64,000 nt of DNA from Bdellovibrio sp. NC01 (GCF_006874625.1 NZ_CP030034.1:1-64000), one strand, 5' to 3'. Counted from the stretch's first letter, positions 30,752 to 39,821 are shown. Notes: generated by a model not told the origin, from the letters alone. Numbers and translations are program-made.

Positions 30752-31474
30752 TTACTTCGCGCGAGCTGAAAGAGCTTGGATCTCGATCTTGCCAGCTTTT
30801 AAAACAAGCTTTACGTAGGCCTTCACGACGATACCGTCTTCTTCTGATTTTGGAATATAGCTTTCCAATGTTACAAGATTCACGTTACCGACTTTATCGA
30901 GTGACGTTTCTTCGATAGTCATATTCACAGCACCTTTATCGAATTTTTCCTGTTGTGCTTTGCTAAGCTTTGCGCGGATAGCGGCGATTAGTTGGTCGTT
31001 AATTTTTGCATCTAAGGTCACTTTTACGCCACTTTCGCGGTTCACGATAAGAGTATGACTTAGGTTGTTTGCCCATTTTGTATTTTCAATAATCGCAACG
31101 GCATCGGAATTCCAGCCTTCACCTTCGATATACATTGGTTTGACGTCGATGTGATAGTGATTGCCAATGTGTGTGCCGCCTAAGCTGAATTCAACGAACT
31201 CGCCGTCACCATTGCCAAGATCTAAAAGAATTTTATTAGTTTCTAAGTCGACAACGTAGTTGTGAACTTTATCGATATTCTCATTAATGAATTTCTCTGT
31301 GGATTCTTCTGTAGCCTCTAGTGCTTCAAAATCTAATTGCTGACCTGGGATACCCCACGCGATCGCATATCCGTCAGGAGAAATCGAACCGCGATTGATT
31401 CTAAATTCGCGTGCGCCGGCAAATGCATTAAGACCAGACAAGAATACCAAAGATGCTAGGACGTACTTTCTCAC
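30752..31474 (-). CDS. Secreted protein of unknown function
   Basis: A 240-residue exported protein. I place the start at GTG 31474 because GGGAG lies just upstream and the sequence then begins with a normal signal peptide (VRKYVLASLVFLSGLNAFAG); a reading from 31612 has no such support. The mature part is acidic and beta-rich (RINRGSISPDGYAIAWGIPGQ; DLETNKILLDLGNGDGEF) with a helical Gln/Lys segment near residue 175. No cysteines or catalytic motifs are visible. I do not recognise a family. Confidence 0.7.
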   Translation of the reverse strand: MRKYVLASLVFLSGLNAFAGAREFRINRGSISPDGYAIAWGIPGQQLDFEALEATEESTEKFINENIDKVHNYVVDLETNKILLDLGNGDGEFVEFSLGGTHIGNHYHIDVKPMYIEGEGWNSDAVAIIENTKWANNLSHTLIVNRESGVKVTLDAKINDQLIAAIRAKLSKAQQEKFDKGAVNMTIEETSLDKVGNVNLVTLESYIPKSEEDGIVVKAYVKLVLKAGKIEIQALSARAK

Positions 31475-31756
31475 AAATTTCTCCCTTTTAAAAAATTTCG
31501 TTAATTCGTTTTGAACAATTAGATCTGGAGCAAGCGACATACCAGTTTCAAGAATGAAAATTTGTGTGATAACAACGATTTGCGCCAGATAAATGAATCG
31601 GAAAAATTGCAATCAGATAACGAAGACGAAAAAGGCAACCTGCGCATAAAAAGTTCGACAAAGGACCGCTGTCTCATTCTGAGATTTTTGCTTTTTGCCT
31701 GTCCAGGCTGTCACATTCCCAGAATGGTTTCATACTTAAACAAGGTAGGAGGTTTT

Positions 31757-32332
31757 ATGGAACCACAAATAGAACCGCAACGTCCGTCGAGACCGCAACA
31801 GCCGCAGCAACCGCGCAGTCAACGACCACAAAATTCTTCACCTAATCAACAACAGCGTCAGTTCAGAAAATCTTCTGAAGCTGTCGCGCATCTTCCTGTC
31901 GTAAGAAGAAGTTACGCACGCGAAGTCAGTGTTGTTTTTGGAATTACTTTTTTAGTCGTTGGACTTTTAGGCTTCGTGATTCCTTATTTTCTAAATGGCC
32001 ACTGGAGCTATCTGCACAACGTGATTTTCTTAGTCGCAGGTGCCATGGCCGTCTGGTTTGGCGTTAGAAGCGAGCTCGCAGCTAGAAGATTTGCATACAT
32101 CGCAGGTGCTTTCTTCACCATCATGGGATTACTAGGTTACATTGGTGGCGTTCCAGGTGAAGCCACAATCGCAAATCCAGTGCGGGATGATTTCATGTGG
32201 AACTTTATCCCTGGAGTGTTGGAGCTGGGTTCAGCCGATCACTCGATTCATCTGATCGCGGGAGTGATTTTACTTATCGGTGCTGCGATGAAATTCAAAT
32301 CGCGCGCAAGAAGAGATATTCTCGACACGTAA
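31757..32332 (+). CDS. DUF4383-like membrane protein
   Basis: A 191-residue inner-membrane protein. ATG 31757 follows AGGAGG; a longer reading from 31562 is rejected. Residues 1-45 are a Pro/Gln/Arg-rich cytosolic tail. Four helices follow (about 62-82, 92-109, 117-134 and 158-175), with LGSADHSIHLIAGVILL near the end, as in DUF4383 proteins (NLLHLALG-type motif). Function is unknown. A 282-base spacer separates it from the divergent secreted-protein gene. Confidence 0.7.
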   Translation: MEPQIEPQRPSRPQQPQQPRSQRPQNSSPNQQQRQFRKSSEAVAHLPVVRRSYAREVSVVFGITFLVVGLLGFVIPYFLNGHWSYLHNVIFLVAGAMAVWFGVRSELAARRFAYIAGAFFTIMGLLGYIGGVPGEATIANPVRDDFMWNFIPGVLELGSADHSIHLIAGVILLIGAAMKFKSRARRDILDT

Positions 32333-32336
32333 AACG

Positions 32337-32367
32337 AAAAAAGCGCAGAGTTGATCTGCGCTTTTAT
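32337..32367. terminator. Bidirectional terminator
   Basis: AAGCGCAGA (32341-32349) pairs with TCTGCGCTT (32355-32363) around GTTGA, flanked by A and T runs. It serves the DUF4383-like gene and the converging hydrolase gene. Confidence 0.9.
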
Positions 32368-32389
32368 TCTTTCATTTCGCTAAAAAAAT

Positions 32390-33262
32390 TTATTTCACCG
32401 AAGCCAAGAATTTTTCAATTTTCAAATTTGTATAATCAGGAAAATCTAATTGTGTGCAATGGGAGCCGTAAGGCACAAGCACGAATTCCGAGTGTTTGAT
32501 TTTCTCTTTGAAGTGATATTGAAAACGCATCGGTGTGACCATGTCCTTTTCACCAGCGATAATCAACGTCGGCGCTTCCACTTGTTCTAAAACGTGTTCA
32601 CCGTCGTACTTCATCAACTCTTCAAATAAAGTTAAGAACACATCCAAATTCATGCGCGCAACACTGCGAGTGTAAACTTCGATGTCTTTGAAATGAGTCA
32701 CACGTAAATTAAAACCGCCAGCGAGTGCCGCTAGGTACATCGACATCGGATTATCAACAGCCAATTTCCACAGAGTACTCCACAGATCGGGCTGCTTTTG
32801 ATATTGCGCTTTCATGAAATAGAAAAACGGCTCAACGACATCAAGACCGAACATGCCTTTGATCGGATTTTTTGCGAAGCCGTTGATGAAGATCAAAGAT
32901 TTTACTAGCGACGGTTTCATCTCGTGCAAGTGTAACAAGATCGGCGCGCCGAAGCTGTGACCAGCGAAATGCGCTTTCTTAATTTTCAAATGTTCTAGCA
33001 ATTTGATGATGTCATTACCAAGCGAATCCATATTCAAGTTGTTGTGATCACCTAAAGCTTGGCTGCGATAGTGACCACGCAAATCGAAGGCGATGACTTT
33101 GTAGTGACGCGAAAAATATTCGATCTGATAATGCCAGTGATTGATGGGGCATGCGATCCCGTTAATCAACACCAATGCTTCACCCTCGCCGTGCACTTCG
33201 TAATACATCGAAGTGCCGTCGAAACTTTCAAAATAACCTGTGGTGACCGGAGTTGTTTGCAT
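32390..33262 (-). CDS. Alpha/beta hydrolase
   Basis: A 290-residue cytoplasmic hydrolase of the alpha/beta fold. The oxyanion motif is INGIACP, the nucleophile elbow AGHSFGAP (Ser near 103), the acid EKDMVTP and the base His in GSHCTQLD. A helical cap lies between about 130 and 215. The substrate is unknown; esterase, lactonase or C-C hydrolase activity are all possible. It lies 18 bases after the FHA-domain gene and is probably cotranscribed with it. Confidence 0.87.
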   Translation of the reverse strand: MQTTPVTTGYFESFDGTSMYYEVHGEGEALVLINGIACPINHWHYQIEYFSRHYKVIAFDLRGHYRSQALGDHNNLNMDSLGNDIIKLLEHLKIKKAHFAGHSFGAPILLHLHEMKPSLVKSLIFINGFAKNPIKGMFGLDVVEPFFYFMKAQYQKQPDLWSTLWKLAVDNPMSMYLAALAGGFNLRVTHFKDIEVYTRSVARMNLDVFLTLFEELMKYDGEHVLEQVEAPTLIIAGEKDMVTPMRFQYHFKEKIKHSEFVLVPYGSHCTQLDFPDYTNLKIEKFLASVK

Positions 33263-33280
33263 TAATCAGAACCTTCGCTT

Positions 33281-33970
33281 TTACAGATAAGACACTTTAA
33301 TCAGGCTTGTACCGAAAGAAATCAAGTCTCCATCTTTAAGCATTTCGGATTCTACAGATTTATTATTTAGGGAAACACGGCCGGGAGCTTTGATTTTTAA
33401 CTCTACCATGCCGGGACCAGGATGAAGTTCAAAAGCTTCCCGAGGCGCGTCCTCATCCAACAGCTCGATATCCAAAGAGTCCGAACCCGCTTTGCGAGGG
33501 CCGTACCCTAAAATAATTTCCTCATCAGTTTGGATGCCCTGAATGAAGGACAGCTTCACCGCAGGCGAAAAACTTTCGGGTTTTATCTTAACTTCTTCAT
33601 CGGCAATGGGAGTTTCCGTAAGCTTTTGCCCCAGAATGCTGCGCCACGTAACGAAGATTTCGAAGTTAATGGCTTGCTCTTCTTCGACGGTGATCACTTT
33701 AAACACAGTGCGACCGACCTCGAAGATAACCCCTGGTAATAACGTCACTTTCTTCACACGGCGACCACTGATGTGGATCCCATTAGATGACTCTAAATCG
33801 ACCAGAACCAGCTGCCCTTTGTTGTTTAATGCGATCTCAGCGTGAGTCCCCGACACTTTGGGGTCTTTGATAACGATATCCGCTTTGCTACGCCCCAGGG
33901 TCATCCCCTCAGAGACTTGCATCCGCGAACCTTCATTTGCACCTTCGATGATCTCAATAAACGTAGCCAT
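33281..33970 (-). CDS. FHA-domain protein
   Basis: A 229-residue cytoplasmic protein. The first domain is a good phosphothreonine-binding FHA domain (LGRSKADIVIKDPKVSGTHA, then LESSNGIHISGRRV). Residues about 138-229 look like a second, degenerate FHA fold (IILGYGPRKAGSD, LNNKSVESEMLKDGDLISFG) that lacks the usual GRS and SxxH residues. FHA proteins read Ser/Thr kinase signals; no kinase or phosphatase gene is next to it. The start lies in AT-rich DNA without a clear ribosome site. Confidence 0.88.
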   Translation of the reverse strand: MATFIEIIEGANEGSRMQVSEGMTLGRSKADIVIKDPKVSGTHAEIALNNKGQLVLVDLESSNGIHISGRRVKKVTLLPGVIFEVGRTVFKVITVEEEQAINFEIFVTWRSILGQKLTETPIADEEVKIKPESFSPAVKLSFIQGIQTDEEIILGYGPRKAGSDSLDIELLDEDAPREAFELHPGPGMVELKIKAPGRVSLNNKSVESEMLKDGDLISFGTSLIKVSYL

Positions 33971-34050
33971 TTAAAAATGATAGGGCCGGAATTTGCGGGA
34001 TTCAAATGCCTATTACTTGTGCTTGGGCTAAGGGCGTGCTAAACCCTCAT

Positions 34051-34144
34051 ACTCCGGTGAAAACTGGAGTAAAAACAGAATATTAAAAGTCATCCTTGTT
34101 CCCACTCCTTGTATGGTGGGGGCTTTAACCGAAAGGATATACAC
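34051..34144 (+). promoter_or_regulatory. Structured rpsF leader, possible S6 autoregulatory element
   Basis: The leader holds an eight-pair hairpin ACTCCGGT-GAAA-ACTGGAGT (34051-34070) and a second stem CCCAC/GTGGG (34101-34120). A CCG stands next to the AAGGA ribosome site. Many bacteria carry an S6:S18-binding leader with a CCG element here. The match is only by eye. Confidence 0.35.
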
Positions 34145-34582
34145 ATGACAAAACAACCGTATGAAGTTGTTGTACTAATGCATCCAGATGCAACTCTTGA
34201 AGATCAAAAAGAGCTTTTCAAAAAGAACAAAGCCACTATCGAAGGCTTCAAAGGTTCTGTGAACTCTCTTGAGACTTGGGGTAAAAGAACTCTTGCCACT
34301 CCAATTGGCAAATTGAAGAAAGCAGTTTACTTCCACTCTACATTCGAAGCTGACACACAAGCTATCGCTGAGTTGGAACGTACAATGCGTATCAACGATA
34401 AAGTTCTTCGTTTCATGCATACTCGCCTAGATGAGCGCGTATCTTTGGCTAAATTCATGGAAGGCTTCAAAAAAGGTCTTGCTGAATCTGCTGCTCGTGA
34501 AAAAGAGCGCGAAGCTAAGATCCAAGCTCGTAAAGCTGCGTTTGCTGCTGCTAAAGCAGAGCGCGCTGAGCGTGGTGAGTAG
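34145..34582 (+). CDS. rpsF: Small ribosomal subunit protein S6
   Basis: S6 binds 16S rRNA together with S18 in the 30S platform. The 145-residue protein starts at ATG 34145 behind AAGGA. The core (YEVVVLMHPDATLEDQ, WGKRTLATPIGKLKKAVYFH, RTMRINDKVLRFMHTRLDE) is standard. A Lys/Arg/Ala-rich helical tail of about 35 residues extends it. The usual partner gene rpsR (S18) does not follow; a DUF2232-like gene and then rplI come next. Confidence 0.95.
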   Translation: MTKQPYEVVVLMHPDATLEDQKELFKKNKATIEGFKGSVNSLETWGKRTLATPIGKLKKAVYFHSTFEADTQAIAELERTMRINDKVLRFMHTRLDERVSLAKFMEGFKKGLAESAAREKEREAKIQARKAAFAAAKAERAERGE

Positions 34583-34600
34583 TTTTTAAAGGCGTAGGTC

Positions 34601-35488
34601 ATGAAGAAGATCGCTAGCCCACAGAAATTCATCACAATTTCATCTCTTTCGATTTTGTTGTCGATGGTGACTGTGATTTTTGGCGCTCCTCTTCTTCGTG
34701 TTTTGCGCAAGGCTTACGGTCCATGGGCCTTTTGGATTCTTGGACTGTTAGTGACAGGGGCTGCGTGGCTCCTCAACGCTCAACCTCTTGCTCTTTTCGT
34801 TGGCTCCGTTTGGATGACTTTAGGCGCATACAACGAACTAGAACAAAAAGGATTTGGGTGGTGGCAATCCGGCATGATGGCCGTGCTACTAGGAACCGGT
34901 GCTGCATGCATCAGTGTCTATGGCGCTTTCAAAGTGAACGGTATTAACACGTACGCTGAAGTTCAAAAGTTGTTTGAACAATTCGCGGACAAGGTTCAAC
35001 AAACGAATCCTGCTGTGAAATTGGATCCAACTGTGATGCTACAGCAAGTTCCATCAGCCATCGTCATTCTTTTAATTTTGGCGTTAGGTGTGGGACTCAT
35101 TTTTGAGAGAAGGGTTTTTTCGTGGCTCAATTTGCCCCGCGAGAAAATTGCCTCTCAGCTCAAGTTGTTAGAATATCGTGTGCCTGATTATTTTATTTGG
35201 GTAGCGATGATCGCCTTCCTTCTAACAATGGTGAGTTTTGGCGGTAAGGCCATTGCCATCCTCGCAGTGAATATTGTGAACATAGCACTTGTTCTCTATT
35301 TCTTTCAGGGTGTGGCGGTGTTGGAAGTATTTCTGAGTTCGATGAAGGTTGGTACTTTCACTCGAGTTCTGACGTACATAATCTTGGTCGGCCAGCTGCT
35401 TATTATTTTAAGCTTTGTTGGTTTGATCGATTACTGGCTCGATCTTAGAGGTCGCATTCGTCGAATGATGATTGCTAAGAGCAGCTAG
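34601..35488 (+). CDS. DUF2232/YybS-like membrane protein
   Basis: A 295-residue integral membrane protein with about eight helices. Its position between rpsF and rplI and its topology match the DUF2232 (YybS) proteins that commonly sit in this ribosomal operon in deltaproteobacteria and Firmicutes. Family members resemble transporter-like folds, but no function is established. AAAGG precedes ATG, and the start is 18 bases after rpsF. Confidence 0.72.
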   Translation: MKKIASPQKFITISSLSILLSMVTVIFGAPLLRVLRKAYGPWAFWILGLLVTGAAWLLNAQPLALFVGSVWMTLGAYNELEQKGFGWWQSGMMAVLLGTGAACISVYGAFKVNGINTYAEVQKLFEQFADKVQQTNPAVKLDPTVMLQQVPSAIVILLILALGVGLIFERRVFSWLNLPREKIASQLKLLEYRVPDYFIWVAMIAFLLTMVSFGGKAIAILAVNIVNIALVLYFFQGVAVLEVFLSSMKVGTFTRVLTYIILVGQLLIILSFVGLIDYWLDLRGRIRRMMIAKSS

Positions 35489-35535
35489 TTTTTTAATTTC
35501 GACTTCGATTTATCGAAGTAGTTTATGGAGATCAC

Positions 35536-35982
35536 ATGAAAGTTATTCTTCAAAAAGACGTTAAGGATGTAGGCCGTGTTGGTGAGTTGGTGAACGTTTC
35601 TGAAGGTTTCGCAAGAAACTTCTTGTTCCCACGCAAATTGGCTGCTGAAGCAACTGAAAAACGCGTAAAAGAATACGAACACTTGAAACGCGTTGCTGAT
35701 GCTAAGAAGAAAAAAGCGATCGCTGAGCGCCAAGCTCTTCTTGCTAAAATCAACAACACAACTGTTACGTTCAAAATGCAAGCTGGTGCAGACTCTGACA
35801 AGCTTTTCGGTACAGTTACTACAACTGATATCTCTAAAGAGCTTCAAAAAGCTGGTCACTCAGTTGATCGTCGCGACATCCACTTGGAAGAGCCAATCAA
35901 AGTATTGGGTCAACACAAAGCGGTTGTACGTTACGCTGAAGGTTTGGAAGCTAAGATCCAAATCTCTGTTGAGCGCGCATAG
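35536..35982 (+). CDS. rplI: Large ribosomal subunit protein L9
   Basis: L9 has two globular domains joined by a long helix. The 148-residue protein begins MKVILQKDVKDVGRVGELVNV, with the family signature EGFARNFLFPRKLA directly after. Then come the connecting helix (about 40-75) and the C-terminal domain. GGAG precedes ATG. A terminator follows at once and ends the rpsF operon. Confidence 0.96.
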   Translation: MKVILQKDVKDVGRVGELVNVSEGFARNFLFPRKLAAEATEKRVKEYEHLKRVADAKKKKAIAERQALLAKINNTTVTFKMQAGADSDKLFGTVTTTDISKELQKAGHSVDRRDIHLEEPIKVLGQHKAVVRYAEGLEAKIQISVERA

Positions 35983-36014
35983 TTTAAGCATTTCATCATT
36001 AGATGAAAAACTTG

Positions 36015-36046
36015 AAAGGTTCTCGGTTTTCCGAGGACCTTTTTTA
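36015..36046 (+). terminator. Terminator after rplI
   Basis: GGTTCTCGG (36018-36026) pairs with CCGAGGACC (36031-36039) with one G-U pair around TTTT, followed by six T. Confidence 0.9.
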
Positions 36047-36118
36047 TTCTGTTAGGTAGCTCTTTTTAATTGCCCCCATTCTTTTTTAAGTGTTTAAGTT
36101 TCCATCCCGGGGGACTTA

Positions 36119-36961
36119 ATGATTTTCAACAAGGCGCTGACATCGCTAGCATTCGTTTTATTTGCTGCGATTGGTGTATCTTGTTCCCCTCATCAATACC
36201 AAACACACACGGCGGTTTCTGGCGACGCTCAAGGCATCTTGGGTGGTGATACTGTTGCCTCTGATGATCCAGTTGCTCGTTCAACGGTTGCGGTTCTGGT
36301 GACAGTGTTAAGTTCTGTCGATCAAAACATGACTCAGTATTTGTGTGCTGGTGTGATCATCCGTGCGAATGCGATTTTGACAGCTGCCCACTGTGCTCCG
36401 AAAAGTGATGAGACTCATCAAGTTCGTATCTATGTCGTATTCAGCAAAGACTTAAATGATCTTGGTGATAAAGATGTGCGCAACGTGATCAATCAAGTCG
36501 TGCATCCTGATTTCGCAAAAAAACAGGGACCTCACGGTGAAGATTCTCATGATCTTGCGATCTTGAAGTATACAGGCACTTTGCCGCTTACTTATCGTCC
36601 CGCTCTTATTATCCCGAACGATAATATTTTAACGTGTGGCACACGCGTGACTCTTGCTGGCTTTGGCTTAAGTGATTTGGTTTCATCGACAAGCGATAAT
36701 CTTCTTCGCTCGGTAGAACTGCCATATGGTCAGAAGTTTGGTGATTCAGAAATTATTTTTGATCAAAGCAATGGCTTTGGCGCTTGCCACGGCGATTCGG
36801 GCGGCCCGGCATTTGTGAACTACAACGGTACTTATTTGTTGTGGGGAATTATCAGCCGTGGAGTAGGTCCTAATGACTGTCTATCTTACGGCGTCGTTTC
36901 TAAACTGACAGCGCAAGCTTCATTTATCAAAGATGCGCTGAAACAGATGGGTTTGAATTAA
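36119..36961 (+). CDS. Trypsin-like (S1) serine protease lipoprotein
   Basis: A 280-residue exported protease. The signal peptide ends in the lipobox GVSC with Cys22, so it is probably membrane-anchored. The chymotrypsin-fold triad is complete: His91 (TAAHC), Asp145 (HDLAIL) and Ser227 (GDSGGP). ILGGDTVASDD near residue 41 resembles the activation site of trypsins. Four later cysteines could form the usual disulfides. GGGGGA precedes ATG. A role in prey lysis or envelope processing is plausible but not shown here. Confidence 0.9.
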   Translation: MIFNKALTSLAFVLFAAIGVSCSPHQYQTHTAVSGDAQGILGGDTVASDDPVARSTVAVLVTVLSSVDQNMTQYLCAGVIIRANAILTAAHCAPKSDETHQVRIYVVFSKDLNDLGDKDVRNVINQVVHPDFAKKQGPHGEDSHDLAILKYTGTLPLTYRPALIIPNDNILTCGTRVTLAGFGLSDLVSSTSDNLLRSVELPYGQKFGDSEIIFDQSNGFGACHGDSGGPAFVNYNGTYLLWGIISRGVGPNDCLSYGVVSKLTAQASFIKDALKQMGLN

Positions 36962-36967
36962 TTTATT

Positions 36968-37177
36968 TTACGCCGACGCAGAAGTGTCTGACTCTGCTTG
37001 CGCCATTTCCAAGAAAACTTGATTCAAATATTCAGCCATCACTTCACGCAATTCATCGAGCGTGAGTTCTTCTGAATCGAATCCACTTTTAGAGATCAAC
37101 GACTGTAGTTCTTTTTGAACTGGAGATTCCGGTAAGCCAGTAGCAGCTACAACCGTTTTAATAAGTCCTGATTCCAT
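36968..37177 (-). CDS. Small acidic protein of unknown function
   Basis: A 69-residue acidic, helical protein (LPESPVQKELQSLISKSGF, ELTLDELREVMAEYLNQVFLEMAQ) with no signal or membrane segment. A good GGAGG ribosome site lies seven bases before ATG. It converges on the trypsin-like gene with only six bases between the stops. The two-helix pattern recalls small regulators or adaptor proteins, but I cannot name a family. Confidence 0.65.
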   Translation of the reverse strand: MESGLIKTVVAATGLPESPVQKELQSLISKSGFDSEELTLDELREVMAEYLNQVFLEMAQAESDTSASA

Positions 37178-37346
37178 AGGCCCGCCTCCGTGCGTGTCTA
37201 TTTATAATCGCGAGAGCCGTGCATCCGTGCCTGCTCTCATTGATCTGACCCTTCCACTCAATCAAGAGGTTAAAAGGAACACAATCTTTTCGGACTCGAT
37301 ATAGTCAAAGGTCTAGGCCGCCGATTTGAGGCCTATTTAAACCGTA

Positions 37347-38273
37347 TTAGCGCTTGTGTGAGAAGTCTCTGCCCCACGTGCGCGCTTTCGGCAGACACCA
37401 ATATAAGAATGGCAGCAACAGCCTGCGAGGAAATGCACGGCGGATATAATAGAATAATTTTGCATCAAGAGTTGCTGGAATCCACAGTGGCACGTTTTCT
37501 TTTTCGATCACTTCTAAAATGATCTTCGCGATTTTCTCCGGGCTTGTGAGTGACATGTTCATCATGCGCTCTACAAACGGAGTCATATTCTGATAGAAAT
37601 CTTTGTAAGGACCACTCCAGTTGCGAGTCGGTTCTGATTGATCGGTGTGATAAACGTTTTTAAAACTTTGTGAGTGTATAAATCCTGGCTGCACCATGCA
37701 CACCTTCACACCGAAGGGGCGCATTTCATACCACAAAGATTCGCACGCGCCTTCAAGGGCAAACTTCGAAGCCGAATATGAAGACATTGTCGGCATCGCA
37801 AGCATTCCCGCGACCGAAGAGACATTCACGATTTTTCCGCGGCCGGTGTCGCGCATATGCGGCAGACACAAACGAATCAAGCCCATCGGGCCTAAATAAT
37901 TTGTTTCCATCTGAAGCATTTCGTCTTTCGTCGTCATGTGTTCAACAACGGCGCGATACGAGATACCGGCGTTATTCACCAGAACATCCACACCCGTCCA
38001 CAATTGATTAATATCGGTGATAAGACTTTTGCGACTTTGTTCCGAAGTCACATCAAGCGTGCGAATGATGAAGCGCTCGCTTTCTTTAAATTCTTCATAA
38101 AGTTTGGAAACACTTTTTTCACGAGCGGTGACGACAACACGATATTCGGTGTGTTCGTACAACATGCGCGCTAGGGCTAAACCAATACCTGATGAACAAC
38201 CTGTGACTAGAATCACAGGCTTAAAATATTGATCGGTCTTATGATGATGTCGTTTAAAAGAAAAAGGCCACAT
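37347..38273 (-). CDS. Short-chain dehydrogenase/reductase
   Basis: A 308-residue NAD(P)-dependent SDR. The cofactor loop is TGCSSGIG, with LVNNAGIS, the catalytic serine in VNVSSVAG, and YSASK with the Tyr/Lys pair. PGFI follows as expected. The C-terminus from about residue 255 is aromatic and basic (YYIRRAFPRRLLLPFLYW) and may associate with membrane, which suits a lipid or sterol-like substrate. The start codon sits in the loop and 3' arm of the dnaB terminator hairpin, so expression may depend on read-through or hairpin opening. Confidence 0.88.
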   Translation of the reverse strand: MWPFSFKRHHHKTDQYFKPVILVTGCSSGIGLALARMLYEHTEYRVVVTAREKSVSKLYEEFKESERFIIRTLDVTSEQSRKSLITDINQLWTGVDVLVNNAGISYRAVVEHMTTKDEMLQMETNYLGPMGLIRLCLPHMRDTGRGKIVNVSSVAGMLAMPTMSSYSASKFALEGACESLWYEMRPFGVKVCMVQPGFIHSQSFKNVYHTDQSEPTRNWSGPYKDFYQNMTPFVERMMNMSLTSPEKIAKIILEVIEKENVPLWIPATLDAKLFYYIRRAFPRRLLLPFLYWCLPKARTWGRDFSHKR

Positions 38274-38290
38274 AAGTGGCCTTTATTATC
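38257..38290 (-). terminator. dnaB terminator overlapping the SDR start codon
   Basis: On the minus strand AAAGGCCAC pairs with GTGGCCTTT around TTAT (38263-38284), followed by TTTTTCTTTT if the last stem bases are counted. The ATG of the SDR gene begins in the loop. Confidence 0.85.
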
Positions 38291-39706
38291 CTAAGCTGGA
38301 GCGCCCGGAGCAAAGTTTTTCGGTCTGCCACCTGGCATCGGAGGTGGAGCTTGCGGCGGCGGAAGTGGATTAACTGGTCCACCTTCTGCTTCAGCGTCGC
38401 GGAATCTATTGTACTTCGCATCGAAGCGCAATTTAACCGTACCTGTCGCACCGTTACGCTGTTTGCCCACGATGACCTCAGCATGACCTGCTTTTTCTGG
38501 ATCATCCTTGTCGTAGTAGTCATCACGATAAAGCATCATGATAACGTCGGCATCTTGCTCGATAGATCCCGACTCACGCAGGTCAGAAAGCATCGGACGA
38601 CGATCCGCACGGCCTTCCACACCACGATTCAACTGCGCTAGTGCGATAATTGGAATTTGTAATTCTTTGGCAATCGACTTCAAGTTCTTAGAGATCTCTG
38701 CAACCTCTTGTTCACGTGAAGAGAATTTTTGCTTCATGCTCATCAACTGCAAGTAGTCGATCATGATGCAATCAAGTCCGTGTTCAGCTTTCAAACGACG
38801 TGCACGAGAACGAATCTCAAACGGCGACATACCTGGAGTATCATCGATAAAGATCGAAGCTTCAGATAATGCCGATGCAGCGTTGATCAATTTCGGCCAT
38901 GCAGAGTCTTGGATTTTACCATTTCTGATATCACCCATCGAAACTTTAGATTCCGCAGACAACATACGCATCATCATCGATTCCTTACCCATCTCGAGAG
39001 AGAAGTAAGCGATCGTTTTCTTTTCACGAAGAGCGATATGTTGTGCCACGTTCAGAGAGAAGGCCGTTTTACCCATCGACGGACGGGCCGCGATGATCGT
39101 CATCTCTCCAGGGTGTAGACCCGAAGTCATTTTATCTAGTTCAGTAAAGCCTGTGCCCAAACCAGTGACGTCAGCTTTACGTTTATAAAGCTCTTCGATT
39201 TTTTGGATCGACGCTTTAACGATTTCCATCGAACCAACAAGGCCCGTTTGCGCTTTGTTTTCACCAAGCTTAAAGATTTCACTTTCAGCTTGATCGATGA
39301 ATGATTCGACATCTGGGAAGTCATTATCGTACGCGCGCTCGATCAACTTGCTGTTCGTCATAATCATTTTACGAAGAAGAGCTTTTTCACGAACGATTTT
39401 AGCGTGCGACGAAATGTTGGCAGATGAAATAGTTTTATCAAGAAGACTGATCAAATATTCAGGTCCACCGACCATCTCCATCGAACCTTCTGCTTGAAGA
39501 ACGTTCGTGACAGTGATGATGTCGATAGGTTGCTGCTTGCTGTGCAAGTCTTTGATAGCTGCATAGATCTTTTGATGGCCAGGCTTATAGAAATCTTCGG
39601 CAAACAATAGGTCACCGATTTGATCCAAAGCTTCGCGATCAAGCATGAGGCCGCCCAGAATGGACTGTTCGGCATCTAGATTTTGTGGCGGAATTCGCGT
39701 GCTCAT
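38291..39706 (-). CDS. dnaB: Replicative DNA helicase DnaB
   Basis: DnaB is the hexameric 5'-3' helicase of the replisome and is loaded by the DnaA system. The 471-residue protein has an N-terminal primase-interacting domain (PPQNLDAEQSILGGLMLD), Walker A ARPSMGKTAF near residue 208, the Walker B region DCIMIDYLQLM, and QLNRGVEGR/LRESGSIEQDAD of the RecA-like core. A Pro/Gly-rich tail of about 30 residues ends the protein. GAGAGGGG precedes ATG. No intein is present. Confidence 0.97.
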   Translation of the reverse strand: MSTRIPPQNLDAEQSILGGLMLDREALDQIGDLLFAEDFYKPGHQKIYAAIKDLHSKQQPIDIITVTNVLQAEGSMEMVGGPEYLISLLDKTISSANISSHAKIVREKALLRKMIMTNSKLIERAYDNDFPDVESFIDQAESEIFKLGENKAQTGLVGSMEIVKASIQKIEELYKRKADVTGLGTGFTELDKMTSGLHPGEMTIIAARPSMGKTAFSLNVAQHIALREKKTIAYFSLEMGKESMMMRMLSAESKVSMGDIRNGKIQDSAWPKLINAASALSEASIFIDDTPGMSPFEIRSRARRLKAEHGLDCIMIDYLQLMSMKQKFSSREQEVAEISKNLKSIAKELQIPIIALAQLNRGVEGRADRRPMLSDLRESGSIEQDADVIMMLYRDDYYDKDDPEKAGHAEVIVGKQRNGATGTVKLRFDAKYNRFRDAEAEGGPVNPLPPPQAPPPMPGGRPKNFAPGAPA

Positions 39707-39821
39707 TAGAACCCCTCTCGAGACACGAAATTAACTAAAACAAATATTGTGGGCCCTAAACGTGATGGTGGTTCAAAAGAGCAGCCCACTGATGTGATTC
39801 AAGAATTGAAAAACAATAGTA

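Noticed and set aside
31475-31612. N-terminal extension of the secreted protein at 30752-31474
   Set aside because: Starting at GTG 31474 gives a proper signal peptide and ribosome site; the extension would bury the signal peptide.
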